DNA of 64,000 nt. Origin: GAS188 sp963713805 (lineage in GTDB: Bacteria > Pseudomonadota > Alphaproteobacteria > Rhizobiales > Beijerinckiaceae). The position numbers were made by a program, and so were the translations under genes. The stretch spans positions 310,001 through 374,000 of the forward strand of contig CAVQNF010000007.1 of assembly GCA_963713805.1 (NCBI GenBank), given 5' to 3'. The notes beneath the pieces are model-generated. The model did no database searches and was not told where the DNA came from. It saw only the letters and a program-made list of their open reading frames with translations. This document shows positions 1 through 9,071 of this stretch, in pieces (the first letter of the stretch is position 1; the number at the start of each line of letters is the position of its first letter).

Positions 1-2
1 CT

Positions 3-998
3 CCCTGGCTCGGCCGCAGGCTCGATCGGGGTGGCGCGCGCGTCATCATGACGCTGGGCTCGCTCGCCATGGCGCTCGCGCTCATCTTGGTCGGCATCTC
101 CTTCGATTTGAAGAGCTACCTTCTCGCCTGGGTCGTGATGGGTGTCGCGAGCTCGATGCTGCTCACGAATTCCGCCTTCGTCGCGGTCGCGCAGCTCGCG
201 GGCGCCGGTGCGCGCCGCGCCATGACGGTCCTCATGCTGTTCACCGGAGTTGCCTCTTCGGTCGCCTGGCCTGCCTTGAGCTTTCTCGACGGTGCAGTCG
301 GCTGGCGCGCGACTTGTTTCGTGCTGGCCGGCCTGCATCTTCTTCTCAGCGCGCCCTTTCATTGGTGGCTCTTGCGGGCGAGAGTTTCTCCTTCGCCCGG
401 AGCCCTTCCGCCGCGCCCGGTTCAAGAGGGGATCTCGCCATCCCTTCAGAAAATCGCGCTTCTCATCCTCATCCCTTGCATGTGCCTCAGCGGCTTCATC
501 TCCTGGGGACTTTCCGTCCACATCGTCGATCTCTTGCGCCACCTCGGCGCGGAGCGGGCCGAGGCGATCTCGCTCGCCTCGCTCCTCGGCGTGCTCCAGG
601 TGAGCTCGCGTCTCATCGACCTCGCCATGGGGTCGCGGCATTCGCCCTTGCTCACCGGCATCGTCGCCGCGACGCTGTTGGCGCTTTCCTTCGCGGCTCC
701 GTTGACGGGGTTCGCGGGGGGCTCTCCCGCGGTCTTCATGGTCATCTATGGCGTGGCGAGCGGCTCGATGAGCCTCGCGCGGGTGATGATCCCCCTCGCG
801 CTCTTCGGCTCGCGCAGCTATGGGCGCGCAACGGGCCTCCTCGCCGGGTTTCAAAACGTCGCCTTCGCGCTCGCGCCGCTCGCCTATGCCGCCATGTTCG
901 ACCGCCTCGGCCTTTCTTTCGCCTTGTGGCTCTCTTTCACCGCCGGCGTGCTGACCTTGATCGGCATGACCATCTTGTTCGCCATGCGTCGCGGCTGA
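3..998 (+). CDS. MFS transporter, 5' end outside the window
   Basis: The product is a polytopic inner-membrane protein with many alternating hydrophobic stretches, ending in a typical hydrophobic last helix before TGA at 996. An internal ATG lies at 48, but the same frame is open back to base 3 and encodes GRRLDRGGARVIM, which resembles the conserved loop between helices 2 and 3 of major facilitator proteins (G-x-x-x-D-R-x-G-x-R). The true start is therefore upstream of the window, and this is the last roughly 330 residues. Substrate cannot be told. The next gene is also a transporter on the same strand, 61 bases downstream, but of a different family, so no shared function is implied. Confidence 0.75.
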   Translation, partial: PWLGRRLDRGGARVIMTLGSLAMALALILVGISFDLKSYLLAWVVMGVASSMLLTNSAFVAVAQLAGAGARRAMTVLMLFTGVASSVAWPALSFLDGAVGWRATCFVLAGLHLLLSAPFHWWLLRARVSPSPGALPPRPVQEGISPSLQKIALLILIPCMCLSGFISWGLSVHIVDLLRHLGAERAEAISLASLLGVLQVSSRLIDLAMGSRHSPLLTGIVAATLLALSFAAPLTGFAGGSPAVFMVIYGVASGSMSLARVMIPLALFGSRSYGRATGLLAGFQNVAFALAPLAYAAMFDRLGLSFALWLSFTAGVLTLIGMTILFAMRRG

Positions 999-1059
999 GC
1001 AAAGCGCGAGCGCTCGACACTGCCTCCCGCCATTCCCTCTGAACCTCGAGCCTCACCTC

Positions 1060-1950
1060 ATGCGCCAAGCCCGCTCCCTTGACCGCGTCGCGCTCGCCTT
1101 GATGCTTTTGTGCTGCATGAGCTGGGGCTTGCAACAGGTGCTGGCCAAGCTCGCGCTCGCCGAAGTGCCGCCGATCACCCAGGCGGCGATCCGCTCGGTC
1201 GGCGGCACGATCATCATCGGAGGGTGGAGCTGGTGGCGCGACCCGAACGTCTTTCGCCGTGACGGCACCCTCTGGCCGGGAATCGCCGCGGGCGTGCTCT
1301 TCGCGCTCGAGTTCGTCGCGCTCTTCATCGGGTTGCAATGGACGAGCGCCAGCCACGCGGCGCTCTTTCTCTACACGGCGCCGTTTTTCGTGGCGCTCGG
1401 CGCGGCCTTCCTCTTGCCGCAAGAGCGCTTGCGGGCAAGCCAATGGCTCGGCCTTACGCTCTCCTTCATCGGCGTGGCGATCGCGCTCGGCGTCTCGACG
1501 CATCAGGGGATGACGCCGGTGATCGGCGACCTCCTCACGCTCGCGGCCGGCGCCTTCTGGGGGATGGTGACCTTGACCGTGAAGGCGACGAGGTTGAGCT
1601 CGGTCCCGGCCGCCAAGGTGCTGCTCTACCAGCTCGCGGTTTCCGCCGTGCTCCTCGCGCTCGCCGCTTTCTTGACGGGTGAGAGCTTGCCGATGAGGCT
1701 CTCTCTCGTGCCGGCCGCGAGCTTGCTTTACCAGACGATCTGGGTTGCCGGCGTCACTTATCTCATTTGGTATTGGCTCTTGCGGCAATACCATGCGGGC
1801 GAGCTGTCGGCTTTCACTTTCGTGACACCTCTGATGGGCGTGCTCGCCGGCCATTTCCTGCTCGGCGACGCCATGGAATCGGGGCTCGTCCTCGCGGTCG
1901 CGCTCGTGCTCGGCGGCATCATTCTCGTGAACCGGCCAAGACCGGCTTGA
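1060..1950 (+). CDS. DMT-superfamily EamA transporter
   Basis: This 296-residue protein has about ten hydrophobic segments arranged as two EamA repeats. The first repeat includes LLCCMSWGLQQVLAKLALAE near residue 12, and the second starts near GDLLTLAAGAFWGMVTLTVK around residue 150. The C-terminal half ends in the typical LGGIILVNRPRP tail. Length and topology match the drug/metabolite transporter superfamily of inner-membrane exporters. The ATG at 1060 is the first start in the frame and gives the usual short cytosolic N-terminus. The substrate is not deducible, and the neighbours (an MFS transporter and ureE) do not point to one. Confidence 0.8.
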   Translation: MRQARSLDRVALALMLLCCMSWGLQQVLAKLALAEVPPITQAAIRSVGGTIIIGGWSWWRDPNVFRRDGTLWPGIAAGVLFALEFVALFIGLQWTSASHAALFLYTAPFFVALGAAFLLPQERLRASQWLGLTLSFIGVAIALGVSTHQGMTPVIGDLLTLAAGAFWGMVTLTVKATRLSSVPAAKVLLYQLAVSAVLLALAAFLTGESLPMRLSLVPAASLLYQTIWVAGVTYLIWYWLLRQYHAGELSAFTFVTPLMGVLAGHFLLGDAMESGLVLAVALVLGGIILVNRPRPA

Positions 1951-2038
1951 GCGCGGTTTGAATTCGCCCCGCCTTGCCTTGACCCGCGAAGCGAGCGCAC
2001 TTAACCCTTTCGCGCGAGTTTTCGGGAGCGCCGACACG

Positions 2039-2614
2039 ATGAAACCGCCGATCCGCGCGAGCTCGATCCTGCGTTCCCAAGCGGTCCGGGCCGGCGAAGT
2101 CGTCGACGAGGTTACGCTCGACCATGAGGACCGATATCGGCGCCGCGCCGTGCTTTCCTGCGCCGGAGGGCTCGAGGTCTTGCTCGATCTCGACAAACCT
2201 GCCCGCCTCGAGCACGGGGACGCGCTGAAGCTCGAAGACGGCCGCCTCGTGCGCGTGGTCGCCGCGGCCGAGGAACTCGTCGAGATCACCTCGGACAACC
2301 CGGCGCGCCTCTTGCGGGCCGCCTGGCACCTCGGCAATCGTCATACGACGGCGGAGATCACGGCCGAAGCGATCTATTTGGCAAGCGACCATGTGCTCGT
2401 CGAGATGTTGCGGGGGCTCGGGCTCGCCGTCCGTCCGGTGACGCGCGCGTTCCGTCCGGAGCGAGGAGCCTATGAGCATCGTCACGGCCATGCCACCCAT
2501 GAGCACGGCCGCAACGGCCATGCCGATGGGAGTGATCCTCACCGGACTTCCGGCGCCGACACCGAGTTCGGAAAAGAACCCGCGCTGCATCGTCAACCGG
2601 GCACGAGCCGCTAA
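2039..2614 (+). CDS. ureE: Urease accessory nickel-binding protein UreE
   Basis: UreE is the cytosolic metallochaperone that carries Ni(II) to apo-urease. The protein has an N-terminal beta domain (about residues 1-75), then a metal-binding domain with WHLGNRHTTAEI near residue 100, as is typical of UreE. The tail is His-rich, with HRHGHATHEHGRNGH near residue 150, which in this family binds extra nickel. I chose the ATG at 2039 because it gives a normal UreE start (MKPPIRASSILRS); an in-frame TTG-type start at 1958 would add an unconserved extension. ureF and ureG follow on the same strand after one inserted gene, while the structural genes lie near 37-40 kb. Confidence 0.93.
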   Translation: MKPPIRASSILRSQAVRAGEVVDEVTLDHEDRYRRRAVLSCAGGLEVLLDLDKPARLEHGDALKLEDGRLVRVVAAAEELVEITSDNPARLLRAAWHLGNRHTTAEITAEAIYLASDHVLVEMLRGLGLAVRPVTRAFRPERGAYEHRHGHATHEHGRNGHADGSDPHRTSGADTEFGKEPALHRQPGTSR

Positions 2615-2654
2615 TCGAAGAGCTTCACGGTCAAGACACCGACGAGAACGAAAA

Positions 2655-3626
2655 ATGCATGATTTGACGCGCCTTCGGGCGGCCCGGGAACGCATCCGTG
2701 CGCATGTGACGCGCACCCCGCTCTTTCGATCGTCCACGCTCTCTGACGAAATGGGCTGCAACGTCTTCATCAAGGCGGAGCTCTTCCAGAAGGTCGGCTC
2801 CTTCAAGGCACGCGGCATGCTCAACCGCCTGCTGACGATGGATTCAAATGAGCTCCGCAAGGGCGTCATCACCTTCTCGGCCGGCAACGCGGCGCAGGGC
2901 CTGGCCTTCGCGGCGCGCATCGTTGGCACGCGTGCCGTGATCGCGATGCCGGAAGCGGCAAGCCCGGCGAAGATCGCGGCGACCAAGGGCTACGGCGGAG
3001 AGGTGATCCTCGACGGCAAGAACGCCGCCGAAACCTACGCGAGATGCATGGCGGAGGTCGCGGCCCAAGGGCTCATCTATGTGCCGTCTTATGACGATGT
3101 CGCCTTGATGGAGGGGCATGCTTCGCTCGGTCTCGAGGTCCTGGAAGACGTGCCCGATGTCGCCGCGATCTTCTGCGGAATCGGGGGCGGCGGGCTCATC
3201 GGCGGCCTCGCAATGGCGCTGCGCGCCTCCAAGAGCAAGGCGCGGATCTTCGGCGTCGAGCCCGAGCTTGCGTCTTGCGCCACACAGGCCTTGCGCGCTG
3301 GCGAGCCCGTGCAGGTCGTCAACGGCAGGACGCTCGCCGATGGCCTCGCGCCGCCCATCGTGGGCAAGGCATGCCTGCCGATCATCCGCGAGGAAGTCGA
3401 GGAGGTGATCCTCGTCACCGAGGAGGAGATCGCCGATGCGATCCGCTTCCTTCTGTCGCGCTGCAAGCTCTTGACCGAAGGCGCTGGAGCAGCCCCGCTC
3501 GCCGGGCTTCGCCGGCGGAAGAATTTGGGCTTCGCGCCAAGCGACAATGTCGTCCTCGCGCTCTGCGGCGGCAATATCGACCTCGAAAGGCTGGCGGGCA
3601 TCCTCCCCGCATTACCCGTTTCGTGA
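2655..3626 (+). CDS. Threonine/serine dehydratase-like PLP enzyme (fold type II)
   Basis: The 323-residue protein belongs to the threonine dehydratase / serine racemase family. GSFKARGM near residue 47 carries the PLP Schiff-base lysine, SAGNAAQG near 72 is the substrate-binding Asn loop (here Ala replaces the usual His), and GGGGLIGG near 177 binds the PLP phosphate. There is no C-terminal ACT regulatory domain, so it resembles the short catabolic dehydratases rather than biosynthetic IlvA. The ATG at 2655 is favoured because it starts the conserved N-terminal helix. It sits between ureE and ureF on the same strand with short gaps and is probably co-transcribed with them. Ammonia release is the obvious shared theme, but that link is inference. 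Confidence 0.85.
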   Translation: MHDLTRLRAARERIRAHVTRTPLFRSSTLSDEMGCNVFIKAELFQKVGSFKARGMLNRLLTMDSNELRKGVITFSAGNAAQGLAFAARIVGTRAVIAMPEAASPAKIAATKGYGGEVILDGKNAAETYARCMAEVAAQGLIYVPSYDDVALMEGHASLGLEVLEDVPDVAAIFCGIGGGGLIGGLAMALRASKSKARIFGVEPELASCATQALRAGEPVQVVNGRTLADGLAPPIVGKACLPIIREEVEEVILVTEEEIADAIRFLLSRCKLLTEGAGAAPLAGLRRRKNLGFAPSDNVVLALCGGNIDLERLAGILPALPVS

Positions 3627-3642
3627 GCGGAAACAGGCGACG

Positions 3643-4320
3643 ATGAGCGTGCCCGGCCATCTTGCTCTCTTCGCCTGGCTTTCGCCGTCCTTTCCGATCG
3701 GCGCCTTCGCGTATAGTCACGGGCTCGAGACGGCGGTTTCGGACGGCGATGTTCGCGATGGCGCGACGCTTCAGGCTTGGCTGTTCGATCTCTTGCGACT
3801 GGGTTCGATCCGCACGGATCTGATCCTTGCCGCTTGCGCCGCAAGGGCGCTCGGCGCCGGCGACGAGGATGGCTTTCGAGAGGTAGCCGAGCTCGCGATC
3901 GCCCTTTCGCCCTCTAAGGAGCGGCATCTCGAGACGACGCAGCAAGGTCGATCCTTCATGGATGCGCTCGGCGCCGCCTGGCCGTCACCGACGATCGATG
4001 AACTTCTCGGCCGCTCGGGCGAGATCGCTTATCCGGTCGCTTTCGGGGTGGCGCTCTTCGCTCATCGCATGAAGCTTCGCTCGTCGCTCGCCGCCTTCGC
4101 CTTGCATTCTTGCGCCAATCTCGTGTCCGCCGTGGTGCGGCTCGGAACGATCGGCCAGACCGATGGCCAAAAAATCATCGCCTCGCTCATGAAGCCGGTG
4201 GAGGGAGCCGCGGCGAGGGCGGCCCGCGCGACTCTCGATGATCTCGGCAGCGCGACGTTGCGCGCCGACCTCGCCTCGCTGCGGCACGAAACCCTCTATT
4301 CACGGCTGTTTCGCTCATGA
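3643..4320 (+). CDS. ureF: Urease accessory protein UreF
   Basis: UreF is part of the UreD-UreF-UreG complex that activates apo-urease and gates the GTPase UreG. The 225-residue all-alpha protein shows the UreF signature SPSFPIGAFAYSHGLE near residue 13 and ends with the typical ETLYSRLFRS tail, which in this family contacts UreG. The start ATG at 3643 is 17 bases after the dehydratase stop and gives the family's usual N-terminus; the open frame extends further upstream but without conservation. ureG follows after 75 bases. Confidence 0.93.
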   Translation: MSVPGHLALFAWLSPSFPIGAFAYSHGLETAVSDGDVRDGATLQAWLFDLLRLGSIRTDLILAACAARALGAGDEDGFREVAELAIALSPSKERHLETTQQGRSFMDALGAAWPSPTIDELLGRSGEIAYPVAFGVALFAHRMKLRSSLAAFALHSCANLVSAVVRLGTIGQTDGQKIIASLMKPVEGAAARAARATLDDLGSATLRADLASLRHETLYSRLFRS

Positions 4321-4395
4321 TGTTCGAGGCGAGGTGCGAACTCTCGCGGCATGAGCTTTGCTTTTCCCGATCGCGCATTATGTTGGAGCTTCGCC

Positions 4396-5025
4396 ATGGC
4401 GTCATCGTCTCCCCATGGACCCTTGCGGGTCGGCATCGGCGGTCCGGTCGGTTCGGGCAAGACCGCGCTGATGGAGCATTTGTGCAAGCGCTTGCGCGAG
4501 CATTACGACATCGCGGCGATCACGAACGACATCTACACCAAGGAGGATGCCGAGATCCTGGCGCGCGCCCAGGCGCTGTCGCTCGACCGTATCATGGGGG
4601 TGGAGACTGGAGGTTGCCCGCACACCGCGATCCGTGAGGATTGCTCCATCAACCTAGCCGCCATCGAGGAGATGAAGCGCCGGTTTCCCGCGCTTGATCT
4701 GATCTTGATCGAGTCGGGAGGCGATAATCTCGCGGCGACTTTCTCCCCCGAGCTTGCCGATCTCACGATCTATGTGATCGACGTGGCGCAAGGCGAGAAG
4801 ATCCCGAGGAAAGGGGGTCCCGGCATCACGCGCTCCGACCTCCTCGTGATCAACAAGATCGACCTTGCGCATCATGTCGGCGCAGACCTCAAGGTCATGG
4901 ACCGGGACTCCCGCCGCATGCGAGGGCAGAAGCCCTTCATCTTCACCGAATTGCGCAAGGGCCAGGGGGTCGAGGAGATCGCGACCTTCATCGAACGGCG
5001 CGGAGGGCTCGCGAAGGCGGCCTAG
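4396..5025 (+). CDS. ureG: Urease accessory GTPase UreG
   Basis: UreG is the SIMIBI-class GTPase that drives nickel delivery. The P-loop GGPVGSGKTALME lies near residue 15, the metal-binding CPH motif is in GGCPHTAIREDCSIN near 72, and ESGGDNLAATFSPELAD near 107 is the family's conserved switch region. The guanine-specificity element NKID follows near 154. I prefer the ATG at 4396 (209 residues), preceded by TTGGAG, over the in-frame ATG at 4351, which would add 15 unconserved residues. It is the last urease gene of this cluster; the next gene is convergent. Confidence 0.93.
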   Translation: MASSSPHGPLRVGIGGPVGSGKTALMEHLCKRLREHYDIAAITNDIYTKEDAEILARAQALSLDRIMGVETGGCPHTAIREDCSINLAAIEEMKRRFPALDLILIESGGDNLAATFSPELADLTIYVIDVAQGEKIPRKGGPGITRSDLLVINKIDLAHHVGADLKVMDRDSRRMRGQKPFIFTELRKGQGVEEIATFIERRGGLAKAA

Positions 5026-5110
5026 CTCGGGAGACGTACGAGCCCCTGATGGCCTGAAAAACCGCAGCAGTGGAAAGGGAAAGCGTTACGCCGCGCCCTT
5101 CGTCGCGCCC

Positions 5111-5488
5111 TCACTCCTCATCATAAAAACGGAGGTAAGGCTGGCATCGGACCGGGATGGCGGCGCCGTAAAAGCTGTACATCCGTCTCCTGTAATCGAT
5201 GCAGCTCGGCAACGCGCGGTCGACTTCACGCAATACCATTGCACCCCTTCCCGGTGGGTTGCGGCCTGGAGGATTGCGAGGGGGAGGGTTGTCGGCCGTG
5301 GGAACAAGAACGGAGCCACCCCCACCGCCCTCGCTTCCACCGCCACCGCCCGCCGCGCCACCACCACCACCATTGCCGCCGCCGTCGCCGCGCGCGGCAG
5401 CGATCGTGCTCGTCGCGCAGAGGCCGGGCAAGGTCGCGATGCCAAGCGCGAAAGCAAGGCCAATCTTCACGAGCGCCAGGGTTTTCAT
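5111..5488 (-). CDS. Small exported glycine-rich protein
   Basis: This 125-residue protein starts with a Sec-type signal peptide (MKTLALVKIGLAFALGIATL, likely cut after the small residues around 25-30). A long Gly-rich tract interrupted by Ala, Ser and Asn follows, then a Pro/Asn repeat-like stretch (PPRNPPGRNPPGRG). The C-terminus has two cysteines (LPSCIDYRRRM and PVRCQPYLRF) that could form a disulfide. A strong ribosome site (AGAGGAG) precedes the ATG, which decides the start. It is divergent from the ECF sigma gene at 5700. I do not recognise the family. The Gly-rich composition is shared with the N-terminal part of the S8 protein encoded at 6957, which hints at a common cell-envelope location. 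Confidence 0.65.
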   Translation of the reverse strand: MKTLALVKIGLAFALGIATLPGLCATSTIAAARGDGGGNGGGGGAAGGGGGSEGGGGGSVLVPTADNPPPRNPPGRNPPGRGAMVLREVDRALPSCIDYRRRMYSFYGAAIPVRCQPYLRFYDEE

Positions 5489-5699
5489 GATAGCTTCTCC
5501 TCTAAACGGGGCTTGCGAGCTCGGGGGTCGGATCGCTCGGGGCCTTGCGCCTTGGTCGCGGGAGAGTTGACGAAGGTTCATGGGGCGAGGACGAGGCTCG
5601 TTTGCCGGCGCGCCGTTCGCTCGGCAAAGAATAAAAAACGATCGCGCCGATGAACCTTTCTTGCTGTCCGGGCGACTACAAGGCGGTGAGGGGTTGGCC

Positions 5700-6260
5700 A
5701 TGGAACGCACGAGCGACGATGCGTTGATCGAGCAGATCGCCTCCGGCGACAAGCTCGCGATGCGCACGCTCTTCGCGCGCCACCAGGTCCGCGTGTTTCG
5801 CTTTCTATGCTCAATTCTGCGAGATCAGGCCGCCGCCGAGGATCTGCTCAATGAAGTCTTCATCGATGTCTGGCGGCAGGCTGGAAGATTCGAGGGCCGC
5901 TCGAGCGTCTCGACCTGGATTTTGGCGATCGCCCGCTTCAAGGCTTTGTCGGCGCTCAGGCGTCCGCGTCACGCCGAATTCGACGAGGAGGCTGCCGCCG
6001 AGATCGTCGATCTCGAAGATGATCCCGAGGTGGTTGCGCAGAAGAAGGACAAGGGGGAGATCCTTCGCGCTTGTCTTGCCGGCCTCTCCGGCCAGCATCG
6101 CGAGATCATCGACCTTGTCTACTATCAAGAGAGATCGATCGAGGAATGCGCCGAGATCGTCAATATACCGGAAAATACGGTGAAGACCCGATTATTTCAT
6201 GCCCGCAAGAGATTGGCTGAGATTGCCAAGGGCAAAGGCTTGGACAGAGGCTGGCCATGA
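5700..6260 (+). CDS. ECF-family RNA polymerase sigma factor
   Basis: The 186-residue protein has sigma-70 region 2 at about residues 20-90 (core-binding helix with DQAAAEDLLNEVFIDVWRQA near 42, then FEGRSSVSTWILAIARFKAL). Region 4 lies at about 122-172, with a helix-turn-helix ending in IPENTVKTRLFHARKRL. Only regions 2 and 4 are present, as in extracytoplasmic-function sigma factors. The ATG at 5700 follows GTGAGG. The stop overlaps the anti-sigma start (ATGA), so the two are translationally coupled. The divergent Gly-rich gene and the downstream S8 gene are the likely regulon core, although I see no confident ECF promoter repeat. Confidence 0.9.
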   Translation: MERTSDDALIEQIASGDKLAMRTLFARHQVRVFRFLCSILRDQAAAEDLLNEVFIDVWRQAGRFEGRSSVSTWILAIARFKALSALRRPRHAEFDEEAAAEIVDLEDDPEVVAQKKDKGEILRACLAGLSGQHREIIDLVYYQERSIEECAEIVNIPENTVKTRLFHARKRLAEIAKGKGLDRGWP

Positions 6261-6931
6261 ACAGCGATGAAACCTCCGCCAACCGCGAGCTCGCGGATCT
6301 TTTGCCCTTCTATGTCACGGGACGCTTGCCGCTCGACGATGTGAAGCGCCTCGAGAAAGCGCTCGCGACGGATGAGGCGCTGAGAAGCGAGCTCGCCCTT
6401 GTCGAGGAGGAGAGGGCGGCGACCATCGAGGCCAATGAGAGCCTCGGCCTGCCTTCCTCGCGCGCGGGCGCACGCTTCCTTGCGGCGCTCGAGGCGGAGC
6501 CGGCGCGAGCAACGCCGCGAGCGCTCGCGCGCGGTTTCATCGCCTGGATCGGTGAGCGCCTGGAATCCTTGACGCCGCGCCAAATGGCCTATGCGGGCAT
6601 CGCCGCGGCACTCCTCGTCCTCGCGCAAGCGGGTCTCATCGGGGCGCTCCTCGAGGCCACGGGCGAGGAAACCTATACTCAGGCCTCCGTGCGCGGCGCC
6701 CCGAATGAAGGAAGCCTGGCAACGATCGCCTTCAGCCCCGACGCGAAAGCGGCCGAGATATCGAGCCTGCTCGAGGCAGAGCATGTGACGATCGTCGACG
6801 GCCCGAAGCCGGGCGGGCTTTACGTCCTGCGCCTTGGCCCCAAGCAGATGCCCAAGGCTGATCGTGACGCCGTCATCGCACGGCTCGGCGCGCAAAAGAG
6901 CCTTGTGCGCTTCGTTGCGCCGTCGCAATAG
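6257..6931 (+). CDS. Membrane-anchored anti-sigma factor
   Basis: The gene begins inside the sigma stop codon (ATGA overlap), the classical arrangement for an ECF sigma and its cognate anti-sigma factor. The 224-residue product has a cytosolic N-terminal region with the short helix ELADLLPFYVTGRL near residue 11, as in many anti-sigma domains, and one membrane helix at about residues 111-133. The periplasmic C-terminal domain is about 90 residues. No His-x3-Cys-x2-Cys zinc motif is visible, so it is not a ZAS-type factor. Release of the sigma factor may need proteolysis or a conformational signal from the periplasm; the neighbouring secreted peptidase-like protein is a possible partner, by inference. 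Confidence 0.82.
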   Translation: MNSDETSANRELADLLPFYVTGRLPLDDVKRLEKALATDEALRSELALVEEERAATIEANESLGLPSSRAGARFLAALEAEPARATPRALARGFIAWIGERLESLTPRQMAYAGIAAALLVLAQAGLIGALLEATGEETYTQASVRGAPNEGSLATIAFSPDAKAAEISSLLEAEHVTIVDGPKPGGLYVLRLGPKQMPKADRDAVIARLGAQKSLVRFVAPSQ

Positions 6932-6956
6932 CGCGCCTCTGAAACGGGAGGCTCCA

Positions 6957-8862
6957 ATGCGGTCTCGAGCCGGTAAGATGAAAGCGCGGTCCGGCGCGGC
7001 GCCCGGTCGGAACCGGGCCCTCCCCATGCTCCTTGCGGGCATCCTCGCGCTTCTGCTCGGCGGCGGATTGGCGACGGCGCAAGGTTTTCGCGGTGGTTTC
7101 GGGGGAGGCGAGGGTGGCGGCTTCGGACCGAACGAACGTGGTTTCGGCGAGCGAGGCGGCCTCGCGCAACCTGGCGTGCGGGCTCCGGACGGAGCTCTCT
7201 CTGGACCCGAGAACCCGCGCAAGCGCCGCGTTATCGGCGGGGCTCGCTACCCGTCGGGGCGACGGCCGGTCGCCGGATGTGACGTCGCAAATTGCGCCTT
7301 TGGGCGCGGTGGTCGTTGGTACCCGCCGATCCGGCGTCCAGGCGTGTTCTTCCCACCCGTCATTTATTTTCCGCCAGCCGGGGAGGGCGTCGTCGAAGGA
7401 GAGCCAGAGATGCCGCCAGGGCCTGCGCGCCATCCCGTTCGCCCAGTGAGACCCGTCCCACGCCCGGTCGCGCCATCCGCAACCGTCTCGAGATCAGCGA
7501 AGCATTATCCCTCGGCGCCACCGCCCATCGCAGTGACGGGGCCGAATTCGCGTTTCATCGTGCCGGCCTTAACCGAAACGCGCTATGTGCAAAACGAAGT
7601 CCTCGTTGAAATTCCTCAGCGTCTGTCGCCCGTGGCCTTGCGGAGCCTCGAGCGCCGGCACGGCCTGGCCTTGATCGCATCGCAGGATTTCACGCTCATC
7701 GGCGCCAAGATTGCTCGCTACCGGATCGCCGCTCCGCGAAGCGTCGCGGCGACCGTGGATGGGCTTCGTCGCGATGGTCGCGTGGCCGGCGCCCAGCCGA
7801 ATTATATTTTCGCCTTGCAAGAAGATGACGGCGGATCCGAAAGCGCGGCGACGTCGGCTGTTGCGCCCGTGAGCCGCGCGACCGAGGGTGTTCCCACCCT
7901 CCCGAAAATCGAGGACCCTTCTGCCGGCGCGATCGCGCGCTCCGCGCCTGGCGCGGAAAAACCGACCGAGGCCGCCTCGACGAGCGAGCCGCTTCAATAC
8001 GCGGTGAAGGCGTTGCATCTTGACGAAGCGCATCGTCTTGCCACCGGCAAGGGCATACGGATCGCAGTCATCAATTCCGGCATCGACGACGGGAGCGCCG
8101 AGATCAAAGACCGCGTCGTTGCGAGGCTCGACACGATCGGTGGCGAGTTCCACGGCGCATCCGCATGGCACCGCCATCGCCGGAGCGATCCTCGCTCATG
8201 CCAAGCTCGTCGGCGTCGCGCCCGACGCGCAGGTGATTGCCATCCGCGCCTTCACGGGAGAGGGCAGTTCGGACGGCGCGCAAGGCACGAGCTTTCACAT
8301 CTTGCAAGGGCTCGATTTCGCGGCCGCACAAAACGCGCGCATCGTGAACATGAGCTTCGCGGGCCCCAAGGACGCCTTGCTGTCTCGCGCGCTCTCGGCT
8401 TTGCGCGCAAAAGGCGTCACCGAAGTTGCCGCCGCCGGGAATGGGGGTCCGCGATCGGCGCCCCTTTATCCCGGCGCGGATGCAGGCGTCATCGCGGTCA
8501 CGGCCACCGATGCCGAAGGCCAGCTTTTCGGCCTTGCCAATCACGGCAACTATATCGCCATGGCGGCACCGGGCGTCGACATTCTTGCGCCCGCTCCCGG
8601 AGATGCGGTGCAGATCGTCTCCGGCACGTCGATCGCGGCCGCGCATGTGACGGGCATCGCCGCGCTCGCGCTCGAGCGCTACGGGAGCCTCGCGCCGGAC
8701 GCTCTTCTCGGCGCCCTCGACGCCGGAAGCCGCAAGGTCTCGCCCGAAGCGACACCTGAGGATTACGGCGCCGGCGTCGTCGATGCCTACGGCGTGGTTC
8801 GGGGCAAGCCCGGTGCGGACAACGCGCCCGGCTCCCGATCCGCTCGGGCGGCGCCTCGCTGA
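6957..8862 (+). CDS. Exported S8 (subtilisin-like) peptidase, catalytic Asp replaced by Asn; one frame break
   Basis: After GGGAGG the ATG at 6957 starts a signal peptide (hydrophobic LLAGILALLLGGGLATA to about residue 41). Gly- and Pro-rich low-complexity sequence follows to about 190, then an I9-like propeptide at about 205-285. The S8 domain starts near 355. The His motif HPHGTAIAG, oxyanion AAGNGGP and Ser motif GTSIAAAHVTG are present, but the first motif reads IRIAVINSGID, putting Asn at residue 373 (codon AAT at 8073) where the catalytic Asp is expected. The frame shifts by +1 near 8153, between the Asp-site and His motifs, and correction gives 634 residues. It follows the sigma/anti-sigma pair by 25 bases. 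It may be a pseudoenzyme, or carry a sequence error. Confidence 0.82.
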
Positions 8863-9071
8863 AAACGACGCAGTTTTGGCCGTGCTTTGGATAAATAGAG
8901 GCCTTTTTTCCGAGAAGATCATTCTCAGCTAACGAGCCAAAACATACGGCCAATTGCCCAATGCCGTGATGCTCCAACTGCTAACGGCACTCCTCAAGGA
9001 AACGTGATGCCACCAGGTCGATCGAGCTGCGTTATGCGCAGACATCGCCAACATCATGATCGAGGAATGCC

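Noticed and set aside
937..2986. Long minus-strand frames opposite the EamA transporter and ureE
   Set aside because: They have Arg/Glu-rich, unconserved products and overlap genes with clear family motifs.
4865..5653. Plus-strand frame of 262 codons crossing the ureG end and the Gly-rich gene
   Set aside because: It is antisense to a signal-peptide gene with a strong ribosome site, and its product is low complexity and Arg-rich.
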